From assembly GCF_026339875.1 (NCBI RefSeq), contig NZ_JAPEPZ010000001.1, positions 9,548,001-9,612,000 on the forward strand: a stretch of 64,000 nt of DNA, given 5' to 3'. Numbering within the stretch: the stretch's first letter is position 1; each line of letters starts with the position of its first letter. This stretch comes from Streptomyces sp. NBC_01571 (GTDB taxonomy: Bacteria > Actinomycetota > Actinomycetes > Streptomycetales > Streptomycetaceae). The notes under the pieces were generated by a model. The model was given only the letters and a program-made list of their open reading frames with translations. It had not been told where the DNA came from and ran no database searches. Positions 34,801 to 43,189 of this stretch are shown piece by piece. The translations under genes were made by a program, and so were the position numbers.

Positions 34801-36422
34801 GCCACCCGCGTGACCTCGTCGGCGAACGCGGAGAGCGTGTCGACCATGGTGTTGATGACGTCGGCGAGGGCTGCGACCTCGCCCTTGGCCTCGACGGTGA
34901 TCTTCTGGGACAGGTCGCCCTTGGCCACCGCGGTGGCGACCTGGGCGATGGAGCGGACCTGCCCGGTCAGGTTGGAGGCCATGACGTTGACGTTGTCGGT
35001 CAGGTCCTTCCAGGTACCGGAGACGCCACGTACGGTCGCCTGCCCCCCGAGGTTTCCTTCCGTGCCCACTTCGCGGGCCACGCGGGTGACCTCGTCGGCG
35101 AACGCCGACAGCTGGTCCACCATCGTGTTGATGGTCTCCTTCAGCTGCAGAATCTCACCCCGGGCATCCACCCGGATCTTCTGCGACAGATCCCCCTGGG
35201 CGACCGCGGTGGTGACGTCGGCGATGGAACGGACCTGCGCGGTCAGGTTGTCGGCCATGACGTTGACGGACTCGGTGAGGTCCTTCCACGTTCCCGAGAC
35301 GCCCTTGACATCCGCCTGGCCGCCGAGCCGGCCCTCGGTGCCGACCTCGCGGGCCACGCGGGTGACCTCGTCGGCGAACGCCGACAGCTGGTCGACCATC
35401 GTGTTGATGGTGTCCTTCAGCTGCAGAATCTCACCCTTGGCCTCGACGGTGATCTTCTGGGACAGGTCGCCCTTGGCCACCGCGGTGGCCACCTGGGCGA
35501 TGGAGCGGACCTGGTTGGTGAGGTTGCCGGCCATGAAGTTCACCGAGTCGGTCAGATCCCGCCAGGTTCCCGAGACGCCCTTGACGTCCGCCTGGCCGCC
35601 GAGCCGGCCCTCGGTGCCGACCTCGCGGGCCACGCGGGTGACCTCGTCGGCGAACGCCGACAGCTGGTCGACCATCGTGTTGATGGTGTCCTTCAGCTGC
35701 AGAATCTCACCCCGGGCATCCACGGTGATCTTCTGCGAGAGGTCGCCCTTGGCGACGGCGGTGGTCACCTGCGCGATGTTGCGGACCTGGTCGGTGAGGT
35801 TGCCGGCCATAAAGTTCACCGAGTCGGTCAGATCCCGCCACACGCCACCCACGCCCGGCACCTGAGCCTGCCCGCCCAGCCGGCCCTCGCTGCCCACCTC
35901 GCGGGCCACCCGGGTGACCTCGTCGGCGAACGAGGAGAGCTGGTCGACCATCGTGTTGACGGTCTCCTTCAGCTCCAAGATCTCCCCGCGCGCATCGACA
36001 TCGATCTTCTGCGACAGATCCCCCCGGGCGACCGCGGTGGCCACCTGCGCGATGTCCCGAACCTGGGTGGTGAGGTTGCCCGCCATCGCGTTGACCGAGT
36101 CGGTCAGGTCCGCCCAGGTGCCCGAGACGCCCGGAACCTCGGCCTGGCCGCCCAGGGTGCCCTCGGTGCCCACCTCGCGGGCCACCCGGGTGACCTCGGA
36201 GGTGAACAGGGCCAGCTGATCGACCATGCCGTTGAACACAGTGGCGATCTCCCCCATGAGACCGTCGGCCTCATCGGGCAGCCGGGTGCCGAAGTCACCG
36301 TCGCGCACCGCCGTCAGCCCCGCCAGCAACTGGCGCAGCTCCGGCTCCGCGACCTTCCCACCAGCCCGCGCCGGCCTGGAGCGGGGCACGGGGCGCGACG
36401 CCTCAACCGACGCCTCAGGCAT
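31833..36422 (-). CDS. Soluble poly-HAMP hybrid histidine kinase (group III / Nik1-like)
   Basis: 1,529 residues with no membrane helix. Residues ~30-770 are eight HAMP units of ~92 residues each ([40 protein letters not shown]), then GAF (~800-930), a coiled coil (~930-965), HisKA with SHELRTP (His ~974), HATPase ([21 protein letters not shown]), a degenerate receiver lacking a normal phosphoacceptor (~1220-1340), and a canonical receiver with [13 protein letters not shown] (Asp ~1457) and TKPVD. Fungal relatives sense osmotic stress and fungicides through the HAMP array. The near-identical units repeat every 276 bp in the DNA. It precedes the PP2C gene, its likely partner. Confidence 0.93.
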   Translation of the reverse strand: MPEASVEASRPVPRSRPARAGGKVAEPELRQLLAGLTAVRDGDFGTRLPDEADGLMGEIATVFNGMVDQLALFTSEVTRVAREVGTEGTLGGQAEVPGVSGTWADLTDSVNAMAGNLTTQVRDIAQVATAVARGDLSQKIDVDARGEILELKETVNTMVDQLSSFADEVTRVAREVGSEGRLGGQAQVPGVGGVWRDLTDSVNFMAGNLTDQVRNIAQVTTAVAKGDLSQKITVDARGEILQLKDTINTMVDQLSAFADEVTRVAREVGTEGRLGGQADVKGVSGTWRDLTDSVNFMAGNLTNQVRSIAQVATAVAKGDLSQKITVEAKGEILQLKDTINTMVDQLSAFADEVTRVAREVGTEGRLGGQADVKGVSGTWKDLTESVNVMADNLTAQVRSIADVTTAVAQGDLSQKIRVDARGEILQLKETINTMVDQLSAFADEVTRVAREVGTEGNLGGQATVRGVSGTWKDLTDNVNVMASNLTGQVRSIAQVATAVAKGDLSQKITVEAKGEVAALADVINTMVDTLSAFADEVTRVAREVGTEGRLGGQARVPNVAGTWKNLTDNVNSMANNLTGQVRNIAQVTTAVANGDLSKKIDVDARGEILELKTTINTMVDQLSSFAAEVTRVAREVGSEGRLGGQAEVEGVSGTWKRLTENVNELAGNLTSQVRAIAEVASAVAEGDLTRSITVEASGEVAELKDNINAMVGSLRETTQANQEQDWLKSSLAHISGLMQGHRDLSVVAELVMEDLTPLVSAQYGAFYLAEDTPGGTELRLVGSYGRPAGIDGHDRFTLGESLVGQAARSRRVITAEGVPGEYIGISSGLGKATPGGLIVLPIAVEDQVLGVIELASFTPFTSIHRDFLERLAETLGVNVNTILANARTDELLEESQRLTGELQARSEELQVQQEELQRSNAELEDKAQLLASQNRDIEGKNLQIEQARQELEDRAQQLSLASKYKSEFLANMSHELRTPLNSLLILAQLLAQNPSRNLTPKQVEYAGIIHSAGSDLLQLINDILDLSKVEAGKMDINLEQVPLRGLLDYIEATFRPMTTQKGLSFAIASASRVPSDLVTDDARLRQVLRNLISNAIKFTERGGIELCIESAGEEEVPAGVHRDGPVVAFRVKDTGIGIAAQHLETIFGAFQQADGTTSRKYGGTGLGLSISREIAHLLGGALTAQSTPGRGSTFTLYLPAARGDFLDQTPADEQGMPAPGEVTSALPANRELSAPAEQAPGQGQPRRLLVIEERQRGLLSLVAESAVGLEGSPGTSDRHGHVEVITTVGAQEAAAALAAEPFHCVVLELDMAEGQAGAFLDAMDGDEALRHVPVLAHSNRQLGADLEQALRARAAGRSLEVLGSLDELRERIALHLSAEQPGDVVALVRSEESRQPRLDTLDEHLQGCTVLVVDDDARNLYALSGILELHGMRVLHAEDGRKGIECLKAHPEIDLILMDVMMPEMDGYAATAEIRQMPEYVDLPVIAVTAKAMPGDRDKSLASGASDYVTKPVDANDLVACIRRWLKEQ

Positions 36423-36689
36423 GATCCATCCTCATTCCACCTGGCAGCAGGACGCCAGAGCGCCCCGCCAAACGACCGGCCCCGCAGAACCTTCACTACC
36501 GGGCCCCACATCCCCGAGAACCTTTTACATGGGGAAAGTATTTAGTACGCCATCCAGCGCCCGTGCGGCAAGTGGACACAGACCCAGGCAGCGACCGTGC
36601 CCTGTACACCGAAGGGGCGAACCGCCCCTGAACCTGGGCAAACCGGGCATGAGCTGTCCGGGCTCCCTCAAGCAGTGACCAGACAGCGC
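36423..36689. other. Upstream region of the poly-HAMP kinase gene
   Basis: No gene. It contains the kinase promoter region, with a locally A/T-richer patch near 36520-36550 (TTTTACATGGGGAAAGTATTTAG-like), and then the decayed 3' side of a transposase relic. Confidence 0.35.
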
Positions 36690-37350
36690 CGGTACCGCAC
36701 CCGGGCCGTGCCAGTCCTCCAGAATCTGGTTGATCAGCGGGAACAGGCCGCTGATTGTGCCCTTGCAACGCCCGCGCCGACGGCGCAGCGCCTCACGGAC
36801 GGCGGCGACGACCCGTTCGTCGGAACGCCCGGTGGGGCCGGAGGCGCGGGTGGTGCGGTGGTCCAGGAGCCCCCACAGGCCCTGCTTGCCGCAGGCCAGG
36901 CGCATGCGCTGCACCGTGGTACGCGACACTCGCCCAACCCCCAGGGCGGTCAGCTCCTCGGCCTTGGCCTGCTCCCGCTCGGCCAGCGTGTGCCGTGCGG
37001 GGTCGTACTGGTCCCGCACCACCCCTTCGCTGCCGGGCCCGTCCGCAAGGTCGCATTCGACTTCTCTCACGTGTCGCTGCCAGGCCAGGGCCCTCTCCCG
37101 CGCCGCGGCAGGTGCGGTTTCGAACAGCCCCCACTGCGGGGGCCGCCTGCGGTACGCAGGCCCCGATGACGCTGAAGCCGGGATCGGCGAACGGGTACCC
37201 GGCGAGCACGGCCTCGCCACCGCCGTCCGGGCCGACGAGGTGAAGTGTCTGCCCGGACAGGGTGATCACCTGCCACTTCACGCCGCGGAAACGGACATGC
37301 GCCTCGACCGCCACGGCCGCCCGGGCGTTGCGCCGCGCGGTCACCGGGCC
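36690..37350 (-). pseudogene. Mu/Tn552-type transposase, N-terminal part, frameshifted and truncated
   Basis: First frame: VEAHVRFRGVKWQVITLSGQ, LHLVGPDGGGEAVLAGYPFADPGF (N-terminal beta domain). A shift near 37140 leads to ALAWQRHVREVECDLADGPG, EYDPARxTLAEREQAKAEEL-like DQYDPARHTLAEREQAKAEE, the HTH VSRTTVQRMRLACGKQGLWGLLD and ILEDWHGPGAVPALSG. The DDE catalytic domain is missing. Relatives are the large transposases of Tn5090/Tn552-like elements. Confidence 0.7.
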
Positions 37351-37625
37351 CCTCCCGCCGTGCCCGGACCCGGGCCACTCCAGCCCGGAGGGCCGACCAG
37401 GACGCGTTCGTGCAGCGGCTGTCCGCGAGGTTCTGCCGTGGCTGAGGAGCAGGGCTACTCGTTCGGCTTCCCCGTGCGCTGAGCCCGTGGCGGCAGCGGT
37501 ATGAGGCGGCTGACACGCGCGCTCCGCGGGGAGCCGGAGAGCCGATCCGGCGAGCAGCCCCCACCCACCGGCGACCAGAGCATCCGTCATGTTCCATAGG
37601 CACCCCAGGAGCCCTGCGCCGCAGG
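37351..37625. other. Intergenic stretch
   Basis: No supported gene or structure. Confidence 0.35.
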
Positions 37626-39065
37626 TCAGCCGTGGCTCTTCCGGCCTGCCCTGTCCTGGGAGCCGCCGGACGCCCCGGCCGGCTTCCGCGCGCCGCCGGG
37701 CCCGGCGTGGGCGGGAGCACCCTTGGTCGCCTCCTTGTCGCGGCCCGGGGCGTGGTGCTGAGGGGTGTCGCCGCCCTTCTCCGCACCGGGTGACGTCCGG
37801 CGCGCGGCGGCCGGAGCCGCGGCTTCGGTCACGGCTGTCTCGCTGGCCGGGGCCGTGTCGCCGACCGTGGCTGCGGTGGTGGTGGAGCGTGACGGCTCGG
37901 ACGCCGAACCCGACTCTGGCCGCCGCGTGTTCGGGTCTGCGGCGGCGGTCCTCGGCGCCTTGGCGGAGTCGGAGGGCGGCTGGGCCAGTTCGGACGCGGG
38001 GGAGCCGGAGCCGGCGCGTTCGTCGCTGTGCGCGCCGGTGCCCAGGGTCATGGCGAGGGCGGCCCCCAGAGCCGCCGAAAGCGCGGTCAGGGCGGTGCCG
38101 ACCGCGAGGCGGCGCGCGTGTCCCGTCCTGCCGGTGTGCCGTGCCCGGGCCCGGCTGCGCGTCTCGTCGTCCGCCCGCGCGGAGAGGGTGACGGGGGCCA
38201 CCGAGGACAGCGCGGCGTCCGTTACGGCGTGCGGAGGTGCGGCGCACAGAGCGGACAGCGCCCGGGCACAACTCGGGGCGTCGGGCCGCGTCGTCTCGTC
38301 CTGAGCCGTCATGGCGTGCAGGAGACGGGCCAGACCGGGCGGGAGCGAGCCTGGGACGACGGGCGACCGGTGCACGCGTGCCACAGCCGCTTCCAGCGGG
38401 GTCCCCTCGTACTCCAGTTCCCCTTTCAGGCATTCGAGCAGGACCAGGCCGAGGGCGTAGATGTCGGCGGCCGGTCGGACCTCCCTGCCCATGACCTGCT
38501 CCGGCGCAAGATAGGCAGCGGTTCCTATGAGGACGTCGGAAGCGGTGTGATGAGTGGCGTTCACCAGCCGGGCGATGCCGAAGTCCGCGAGGTGAGGAGC
38601 GCCAGAGGCGTCCAGCAGGACGTTCGACGGCTTGATGTCGCGGTGCACGATGCCGGCGTCGTGCACATGGGCGAGCGCCCGCGCGAGGGCGGCGCCCAGC
38701 TCGGCGACGCGCCGGGGGGACAGCGGCCCGCTCGCGAGGCACTCGCGCAACGTCCGCCCTGTGACCAGCTCCATGACGAGGTAGGCGCGGCCCTGGTGCC
38801 GGCCGGCGTCGTAGACGGTCACCAGACCGGGGTGCTGAAGCCGCGCCAGAAGGACGGCCTCCTCGGCGAACCGTCGTTCCATCTCCGGGTCGGCTCCCGC
38901 CCGGAAGATCTTGACGGCGATCCGTCGTCCGAGGCGGACGTCGACGCCCTCGTAGACGTCGGCGGCACCTCCTCGGCCGATACCGGCGCCCAGCCGGTAC
39001 CGGCCACCCACGGTCTCGGCGGCCACCCTCTGCGTCGGCGGGAAGTCTGTTCGGGGGCCGTTCAT
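37626..39065 (-). CDS. Membrane Ser/Thr protein kinase (PknB-like, active type)
   Basis: 479 residues. All catalytic elements are intact: glycine loop GAGIGRGGAADVYEG, RIAVKIF lysine, VHRDIKPSNVLLD loop, LADFGIARL, GTAAYLAPEQVMG activation/P+1 segment and ADIYALGLVLLE. One membrane helix follows near residue 330 (VGTALTALSAALGAALAMTL), then an external ~130-residue Ser/Thr/Ala/Pro-rich tail without PASTA repeats. ATG 39065 has GGAGAG 5 nt upstream. It lies between the poly-HAMP kinase and the anti-sigma-type gene, consistent with a regulatory cluster. Confidence 0.9.
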   Translation of the reverse strand: MNGPRTDFPPTQRVAAETVGGRYRLGAGIGRGGAADVYEGVDVRLGRRIAVKIFRAGADPEMERRFAEEAVLLARLQHPGLVTVYDAGRHQGRAYLVMELVTGRTLRECLASGPLSPRRVAELGAALARALAHVHDAGIVHRDIKPSNVLLDASGAPHLADFGIARLVNATHHTASDVLIGTAAYLAPEQVMGREVRPAADIYALGLVLLECLKGELEYEGTPLEAAVARVHRSPVVPGSLPPGLARLLHAMTAQDETTRPDAPSCARALSALCAAPPHAVTDAALSSVAPVTLSARADDETRSRARARHTGRTGHARRLAVGTALTALSAALGAALAMTLGTGAHSDERAGSGSPASELAQPPSDSAKAPRTAAADPNTRRPESGSASEPSRSTTTAATVGDTAPASETAVTEAAAPAAARRTSPGAEKGGDTPQHHAPGRDKEATKGAPAHAGPGGARKPAGASGGSQDRAGRKSHG

Positions 39066-39294
39066 TCGTCTCTCCGTTACTGTCACCGCGAGCAAAGCCG
39101 ACAATCGACGCTGTGTGGCGCGGGTACCCGCTCCTGCGGCAGGCACCCCGGCCGCTTCGGTGGTCGACGGCCGCGCCCTCGTGGTGACTTCGCACACCTC
39201 AGAACTCCGAGCGGCAGGATGCTGCGCACCCGGTTCAAGACCCACGCCCACAGCCAGTTCCACCTGCCTCATGCGCTTAAGCTGGTCGTCAAGA

Positions 39295-39534
39295 TCACCG
39301 TCCGGTCGATATCCCCACCCGCCTGGCCCGGCTCCGGGGCAGGTTGATGTCGGGCCCGAAGGCGAGGTAGGTGCCGTCCGTGGTGGCGCAGCCGAAGGCA
39401 TCGGCGAGCCGCAGACGGCGGCGAGAGTTGACACGTCCCATGTGCACGCGGATGCCGCGCTCGCGCGCCTCAAGGGCTAGGCGGTGGGCGGCCGGCGAGG
39501 TCTTCCACTCGGTGGAGCCCGCGAGGAACAGCAC
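39295..39534 (-). pseudogene. Fragment resembling phage queuosine-transferase-like (DUF7221) proteins
   Basis: 79 codons: MLFLAGSTEWKTSPAAHRLALEARERGIRVHMGRVNSRRRLRLADAFGCATTDGTYLAFGPDINLP. The TEWK, VHMGRVNSRRR and DGTxLAFGPD pattern is familiar from small actinobacterial and phage proteins with a transglycosylase-like fold. It lacks upstream sequence and probably continues in another frame at the 3' side. Assignment is tentative. Confidence 0.45.
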
Positions 39535-39959
39535 GTCGACGCTGTCCCAGGGGCTGTGCTCACGAGCTGCGGCGCATTTCTTGGGACGGGTCGTGACCGG
39601 GGACTGCGGCGGTTCTGTTGCTCAGGGCCGAGGCTGAAGTCCTCACCCCGGTCGTGGGCGCGCGCGTTGTCGGCGCTGACCTGACGGGCCTCCCGGGTGC
39701 GCCGGGCCTGCCGGATGACGGCTTCCGCCCATACCCGTACGAAGTGCCGGGCGGTCTCCTCGGCCTCCGTCGGCTGGTCCGGCCGGAACCACTGCTTGTC
39801 CATCTGGGAAGGCTGCAAGCCTGCCGAGGTCGGCGCACAGGTGGCGGGCGATGGCGGTGGGCAGGGTGACGATCGGCGCGCCGAGCGTGGCGTTCGGGTC
39901 CGCGGGGGAACGTCACGATCGATACGGTGCTGGCCCTGGTCTACCTGCAGCAGCACCAC
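39535..39959 (-). pseudogene. Decayed protein, several frames
   Basis: Coding-like pieces in different frames: GAPIVTLPTAIARHLCADLGRLAAF, then MDKQWFRPDQPTEAEETARHFVRVWAEAVIRQARRTREARQ (from 39803). They suggest a helical protein of ~150 codons broken by indels. Not recognised; with its neighbours it looks phage- or plasmid-derived. Confidence 0.4.
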
Positions 39960-40463
39960 TCACCGCGTGAGTGTGGGTGAGCGGGCCACGGCGGCGAGGT
40001 CGAGTGGGCTGACGAACTCCAGGTGGCGGGCGCCGATCACCAACTCGCGTCGAGAGCGGTCCTGCAGGCGCAGGTGGCCGCGCAGGAGTTGGGTGAAGGT
40101 CGTGTTGTCGAGATACCGAGGCACCGTGTGGTAGCCGAACAGCTCTCCCCCTTTCGGGCCGGTGGCCAGTCCGGGCCGCCCTCGCAGCCACTCGACGTGT
40201 TGGTCCTGGGCGGCCCCGAGCGCGAGAAGGGGCCGGGCCCAGCCCGCGCAGGAGCCGCCTGTTCCGCTGTCCACGTAAGGAGCGCCCCGTGGGCCGTTAC
40301 CGCTGTCGGCCGAACGCAGGGACTTCTTGCCGTACAGGCGCGCGTTGGGGTTGAGGCTCATCGCCCTGTACTCCAGCCGCAGCACCTGCCCGGCGATGTC
40401 GGGGTGGGCATGCATCCGCTCCATGTGGGCCGGAGCGAACCCATGGAGATCGGGTAGCGACAA
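39960..40463 (-). CDS. Hypothetical protein, phage- or plasmid-like
   Basis: 167 residues without membrane segment: HAHPDIAGQVLRLEYRAMSLNPNARLYGKKSLRSAD, a Gly-rich middle, and ELFGYHTVPRYLDNTTFTQLLRGHLRLQDRSRRELVIGARHLEFVSPLDLAAVARSP. The composition is that of a real protein, but I cannot name a family. It leads directly into the decayed pieces at 39295-39959 on the same strand, which may be the remains of the same operon. Confidence 0.45.
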   Translation of the reverse strand: MSLPDLHGFAPAHMERMHAHPDIAGQVLRLEYRAMSLNPNARLYGKKSLRSADSGNGPRGAPYVDSGTGGSCAGWARPLLALGAAQDQHVEWLRGRPGLATGPKGGELFGYHTVPRYLDNTTFTQLLRGHLRLQDRSRRELVIGARHLEFVSPLDLAAVARSPTLTR

Positions 40464-40618
40464 GTTATTGAGAATCGAGACAGGGTCGTGACCTCTCAGG
40501 TGGTGGGGTAGCGGCGAGGACTGCCAGGTCGGAGCCTCGCGAGGGGGTTGTTAGAGTTCGCGGTTTGGGGGTAGGCGCGCGTGCGTGGCAGGGCTGCTTG
40601 GGAAGCAGGGCGGACCGT

Positions 40619-41092
40619 ATGGGCCAGACGGCAGACGATGACGACCGAATGTCGCTGGTCAGCGACGTCATTTCGGTGTCCGAAGCGTTCGAGGGCAGTG
40701 AAGAGATCGCTGCCGCTCGCGATCTGGCTCGGTCCTTCCTGACGGGCGTGCAGGCGGTTCACGGACTTCCCGTGTCCGGCCGCGCGATGGGCATGGTGCA
40801 GCTGGTGGTCAGCGAGCTGGTGACCAACGCCCGCAAGTACGCGCCCGGTCCGTGTCTGCTGACGATGCAGGTCCAGGACGGCGCCATCGAGGTGACCGTC
40901 TGGGACAGCAGCACTGACCTGCCCGCGGTCCTCCCGCCGGACCCTGACAGGGTCGGACAGCACGGACTGGAGATCGTGATGGCCGTCTGCCAGAGCTTTC
41001 GGTTTCATCGGGAACCGGTGGGCAAGCGAATCACCGCGGCTATCGTGCTGGCCGACGATCCGGGCGGGGACGCGGCCGGTCGCCTGCTGTGA
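40619..41092 (+). CDS. Anti-sigma-type ATPase (RsbW/SpoIIAB-like HATPase_c_2)
   Basis: 157 residues. Single GHKL domain: ARDLARSFL start helix, MVQLVVSELVTNARKYAPGP (N box with ELVTNA), VTVWDSS (G1-like DxS in place of DTG), and DRVGQHGLEIVMAVCQSF (G2 loop). These stand-alone ATPases act as anti-sigma factors or kinases of anti-anti-sigma proteins in Streptomyces. ATG 40619 chosen; ATG 40649 is possible. Nearby PP2C and kinase genes make partner switching plausible. No sigma or STAS gene is adjacent. Confidence 0.85.
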   Translation: MGQTADDDDRMSLVSDVISVSEAFEGSEEIAAARDLARSFLTGVQAVHGLPVSGRAMGMVQLVVSELVTNARKYAPGPCLLTMQVQDGAIEVTVWDSSTDLPAVLPPDPDRVGQHGLEIVMAVCQSFRFHREPVGKRITAAIVLADDPGGDAAGRLL

Positions 41093-41101
41093 TCACCGGC
41101 T

Positions 41102-41610
41102 TCAGCGTCGCTCCCGGTCGTTGCCTTGCGGAGTGATCGTCTTCATGAGGTGGGTGAGGGGGACGAATCCGCTGGACGTTCCGAGCTCGGTGGGGGTGGG
41201 GCCAGCGGGCGTGGGGGTGTCGGCGAGTCGTTCGGCGAGAGCGGTGACTGCTTCGCGGTCGCCTTCGAGAGCTTCGCGTTCGTCGTCGGTGAGATCGAGC
41301 TGTTCGAGCATCTGGTCGATGCCGTCCTTCACGGCCGGCAGCTGGCCGCGGGCGGACTGTTTGGGGACGTAGAACGGGCAGCGTGCGCAGGCCAGCCGGT
41401 GGGGGCACTTGGCGAAGAAGTCGTAGCTGCAGTAGCCCTCGCCCAGGTCGTAGGACTTCCAGGATTGTTCGCCGCCGGCGGCGGCGCCGGTGAGGATGGA
41501 CTCGCGGTATATGAGGACCTGGATGGTGCGGACGTTGCGGGCGAAGTAGTCGGCCTTCTTGTAGGCGACGGTGAGAGTGCGCCGCAGGATCTCTAATGGT
41601 GGAGTCGGGT
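41102..41610 (-). pseudogene. 3' end of a tyrosine recombinase (integrase) gene
   Basis: An open frame without a proper start reads YKKADYFARNVRTIQVLIYR, then ESILTG..SWKSYDLGEGYCSYDFFAKCPHRLACARCPFYVPKQSARGQL, then VKDGIDQMLEQLDLTDDEREALEGD and PTELGTSSGFVPLT. The Cys-rich CPH..CARCPF zinc-like module and the tail are typical of the end of large Streptomyces ICE or plasmid integrases, beyond the catalytic domain. The catalytic part is missing. It is convergent with the anti-sigma gene. Confidence 0.65.
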
Positions 41611-41678
41611 ATTGGAACCCCCTGAATGCCTCCCGCCCTCGGGGTTCCGCGTGGGTCCCGGCGTGCTGCGGACCTGTA

Positions 41679-42049
41679 TCAGGTCAGGTCGGTGCGAGGG
41701 TCGATAGCCCAGTGGTTGGTTTGCAGGACTCGACCGGCGAAGGGCACGTCTTGCTTGCCCAGGAATCGGAATCCGAGGGTGCGGCAGATGCCGTTGGACG
41801 GTGCGTTGGTTGTTGCGGGGAATGCGTGTATCAGCCCCCACCGGCCGTCGTCGCGGGCCAGCTCACCAGCGTGCGGACGCCCTGCTTTCCGAGTCCCCGT
41901 CCCTGGTACTCCGGCAGCACCATCCAGCCGATCTCGGAGATGCGCTCGCCGTCTGCGTCATGGGGCCACAAGGTCACGGTTCCCGCGACCACGTCCAGCT
42001 CGGCCTCATCGGGCACGATCATCTTTGTCCAGTCAGTGTCCGCTGCCAC
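41679..42049 (-). pseudogene. GNAT N-acetyltransferase, single frameshift
   Basis: Frame 1: MAADTDWTKMIVPDEAELDVVAGTVTLWPHD..ISEIGWMVLPEYQGRGLGKQGVRTL, containing the acetyl-CoA motif QGRGLGKQ. Near 41850 the frame changes to ELARDDGRWGLIHAFPATTNAPSNGICRTLGFRFLG and DHWAIDP-like NHWAIDPRTDLT with TGA at 41679. One indel separates two perfectly joining halves, so it is either a very recent pseudogene or an error in the sequence. Confidence 0.75.
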
Positions 42050-42059
42050 CCGTTGAACA

Positions 42060-42509
42060 TCACGTTGGACCTTCGCCTGGTCGACATGTCGACCGGACGC
42101 GGCCGTACGCTCCCCGTTGGGCCGCGTCGCGGACCTGTCGGAGCACGGTGTCGTCGGCGGACTGCAGGGTCACCTCCAGGACGCCGATGCAGTCGCCGCG
42201 GTTGGTGACCGGCGTGATGACGCGCCGCCCGCCCTGTCCGTCCGGTTCCACATGCTGGCGCTGGCTCTGCAGAACGTGGTCGTAGACGCTGCCCTGCAAG
42301 GCGATCGGCTCGCCAGGGTCGGCGGCCTCATCGCCGGCCGCGGCGAGGCGTACCAGCCGCTGGCCGATGAGGTCGACGAACAGGAAGGACGTGTGCTCGG
42401 CACCGAAACGCTTTTGCAGGTCGTGTGCCACGACGTCGACGGACTCACCGGGCGGGGCCGCTTCCGCAGCGGCCAGCAATTCGCCCAGTTCCAGATCTCC
42501 ACCCTTCAC
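42060..42509 (-). pseudogene. N-terminal fragment of a GAF-PP2C (SpoIIE-type) phosphatase
   Basis: MKGGDLELGELLAAAEAAPPGESVDVVAHDLQKRFGAEHTSFLFVDLIGQRLVRLAAAG and GGRRVITPVTNRGDCIGVLEVTL form the sensory N-terminus of a common Streptomyces soluble PP2C protein. After RQVRDAAQ it loses homology and stops 14 codons later, so the phosphatase domain is deleted. It abuts the GNAT relic. Confidence 0.65.
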
Positions 42510-42769
42510 AGCAACCTCCTGTCGGTTGCCGCATCTTCTTCCCCGAGTCTGCGCAGCATCACCTGATCTGCTTATTTTCCCTGGTCAGGACAGCGGGCCA
42601 GATCGGTACGAGCAGGTCCCGGGGCCGTCAGGCGGCGCCCGTGGGCGGTCGTGCGGTCAGCGCGTCGGCAGCCCTCGATACAGAGGAAACAGCACGTCGA
42701 CTGCATGGCGAGCGATCCGGGAACGGGCCGATGCGCTGTACGGGGTCGTGTACCAGGCCGCGCTCTTCC
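42510..42769. other. No gene recognised
   Basis: Upstream region of the phosphatase fragment and non-coding debris. Confidence 0.3.
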
Positions 42770-42943
42770 CGCGGCGCCCGGATCCTCCGGGATGCGCGAG
42801 GACTGCGGTATCCGGCCCTCGCGTTGCTGTGCGCAGCCTTCTCGGCGGTGCTGACCGGGGCTCGCGCGCTCATCGCGATCAGCGAGTGGCCCGGGATCAC
42901 CGCGCCCGGGGTCGGCGTGCATGCGCACGCTGTCGGCCCGTAG
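42770..42943 (+). pseudogene. ISAs1-family transposase, N-terminal fragment
   Basis: RDARGLRYPALALLCAAFSAVLTGARALIAISEWPG corresponds to the DDE_Tnp_1-associated N-terminal domain (DPRxxRGxRHxLxxLLAxA..AVLAGAxSxxAIxEW) of ISAs1 transposases. It ends in TAG after ~50 codons; nothing else of the element remains. Confidence 0.6.
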
Positions 42944-42974
42944 CGAATTCATGGAGGAGCTGACGGCCTGGTTC

Positions 42975-43120
42975 TCACTGTCCGGCAGTCCCCGCGATGC
43001 GGGAAGGGCCGACGGACTCGGCGACGCGGCGCATGGCCTCGATGCCGTCCATGCTGGGCAAGCGGACGCGGGGTCTCCCCGGGCCGAGGGCTGCTCGAGC
43101 GCCCTGACGACGCAGGCGCG
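42975..43120 (-). pseudogene. Possible response-regulator receiver fragment
   Basis: VRLPSMDGIEAMRRVAESVG matches the DxRMPxMDGIEAxRR turn after the phosphoacceptor Asp of NarL-type receivers. No start, receiver core or DNA-binding domain is present. Confidence 0.35.
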
Positions 43121-43189
43121 GTCGACATGGTGTCGGTCGCCGCCCGGCGGAAGGGATTCCGGTTCGGCTGGGTGGAGAGGGGCGCGGTG

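Noticed and set aside
34000..36300. Regular 276-bp repeats suggesting satellite DNA or CRISPR-like array
   Set aside because: The period equals 92 codons and the units translate to HAMP domains, so the repeat is coding. No CRISPR array or cas gene was seen anywhere.
30696..36545. Very long plus-strand open frame (about 1,950 codons) across the kinase and phosphatase genes
   Set aside because: It is the antisense frame of the HAMP-repeat kinase; its repetitive Val/Asp/Gly/His content mirrors the HAMP array, while the minus strand has unmistakable domain motifs.
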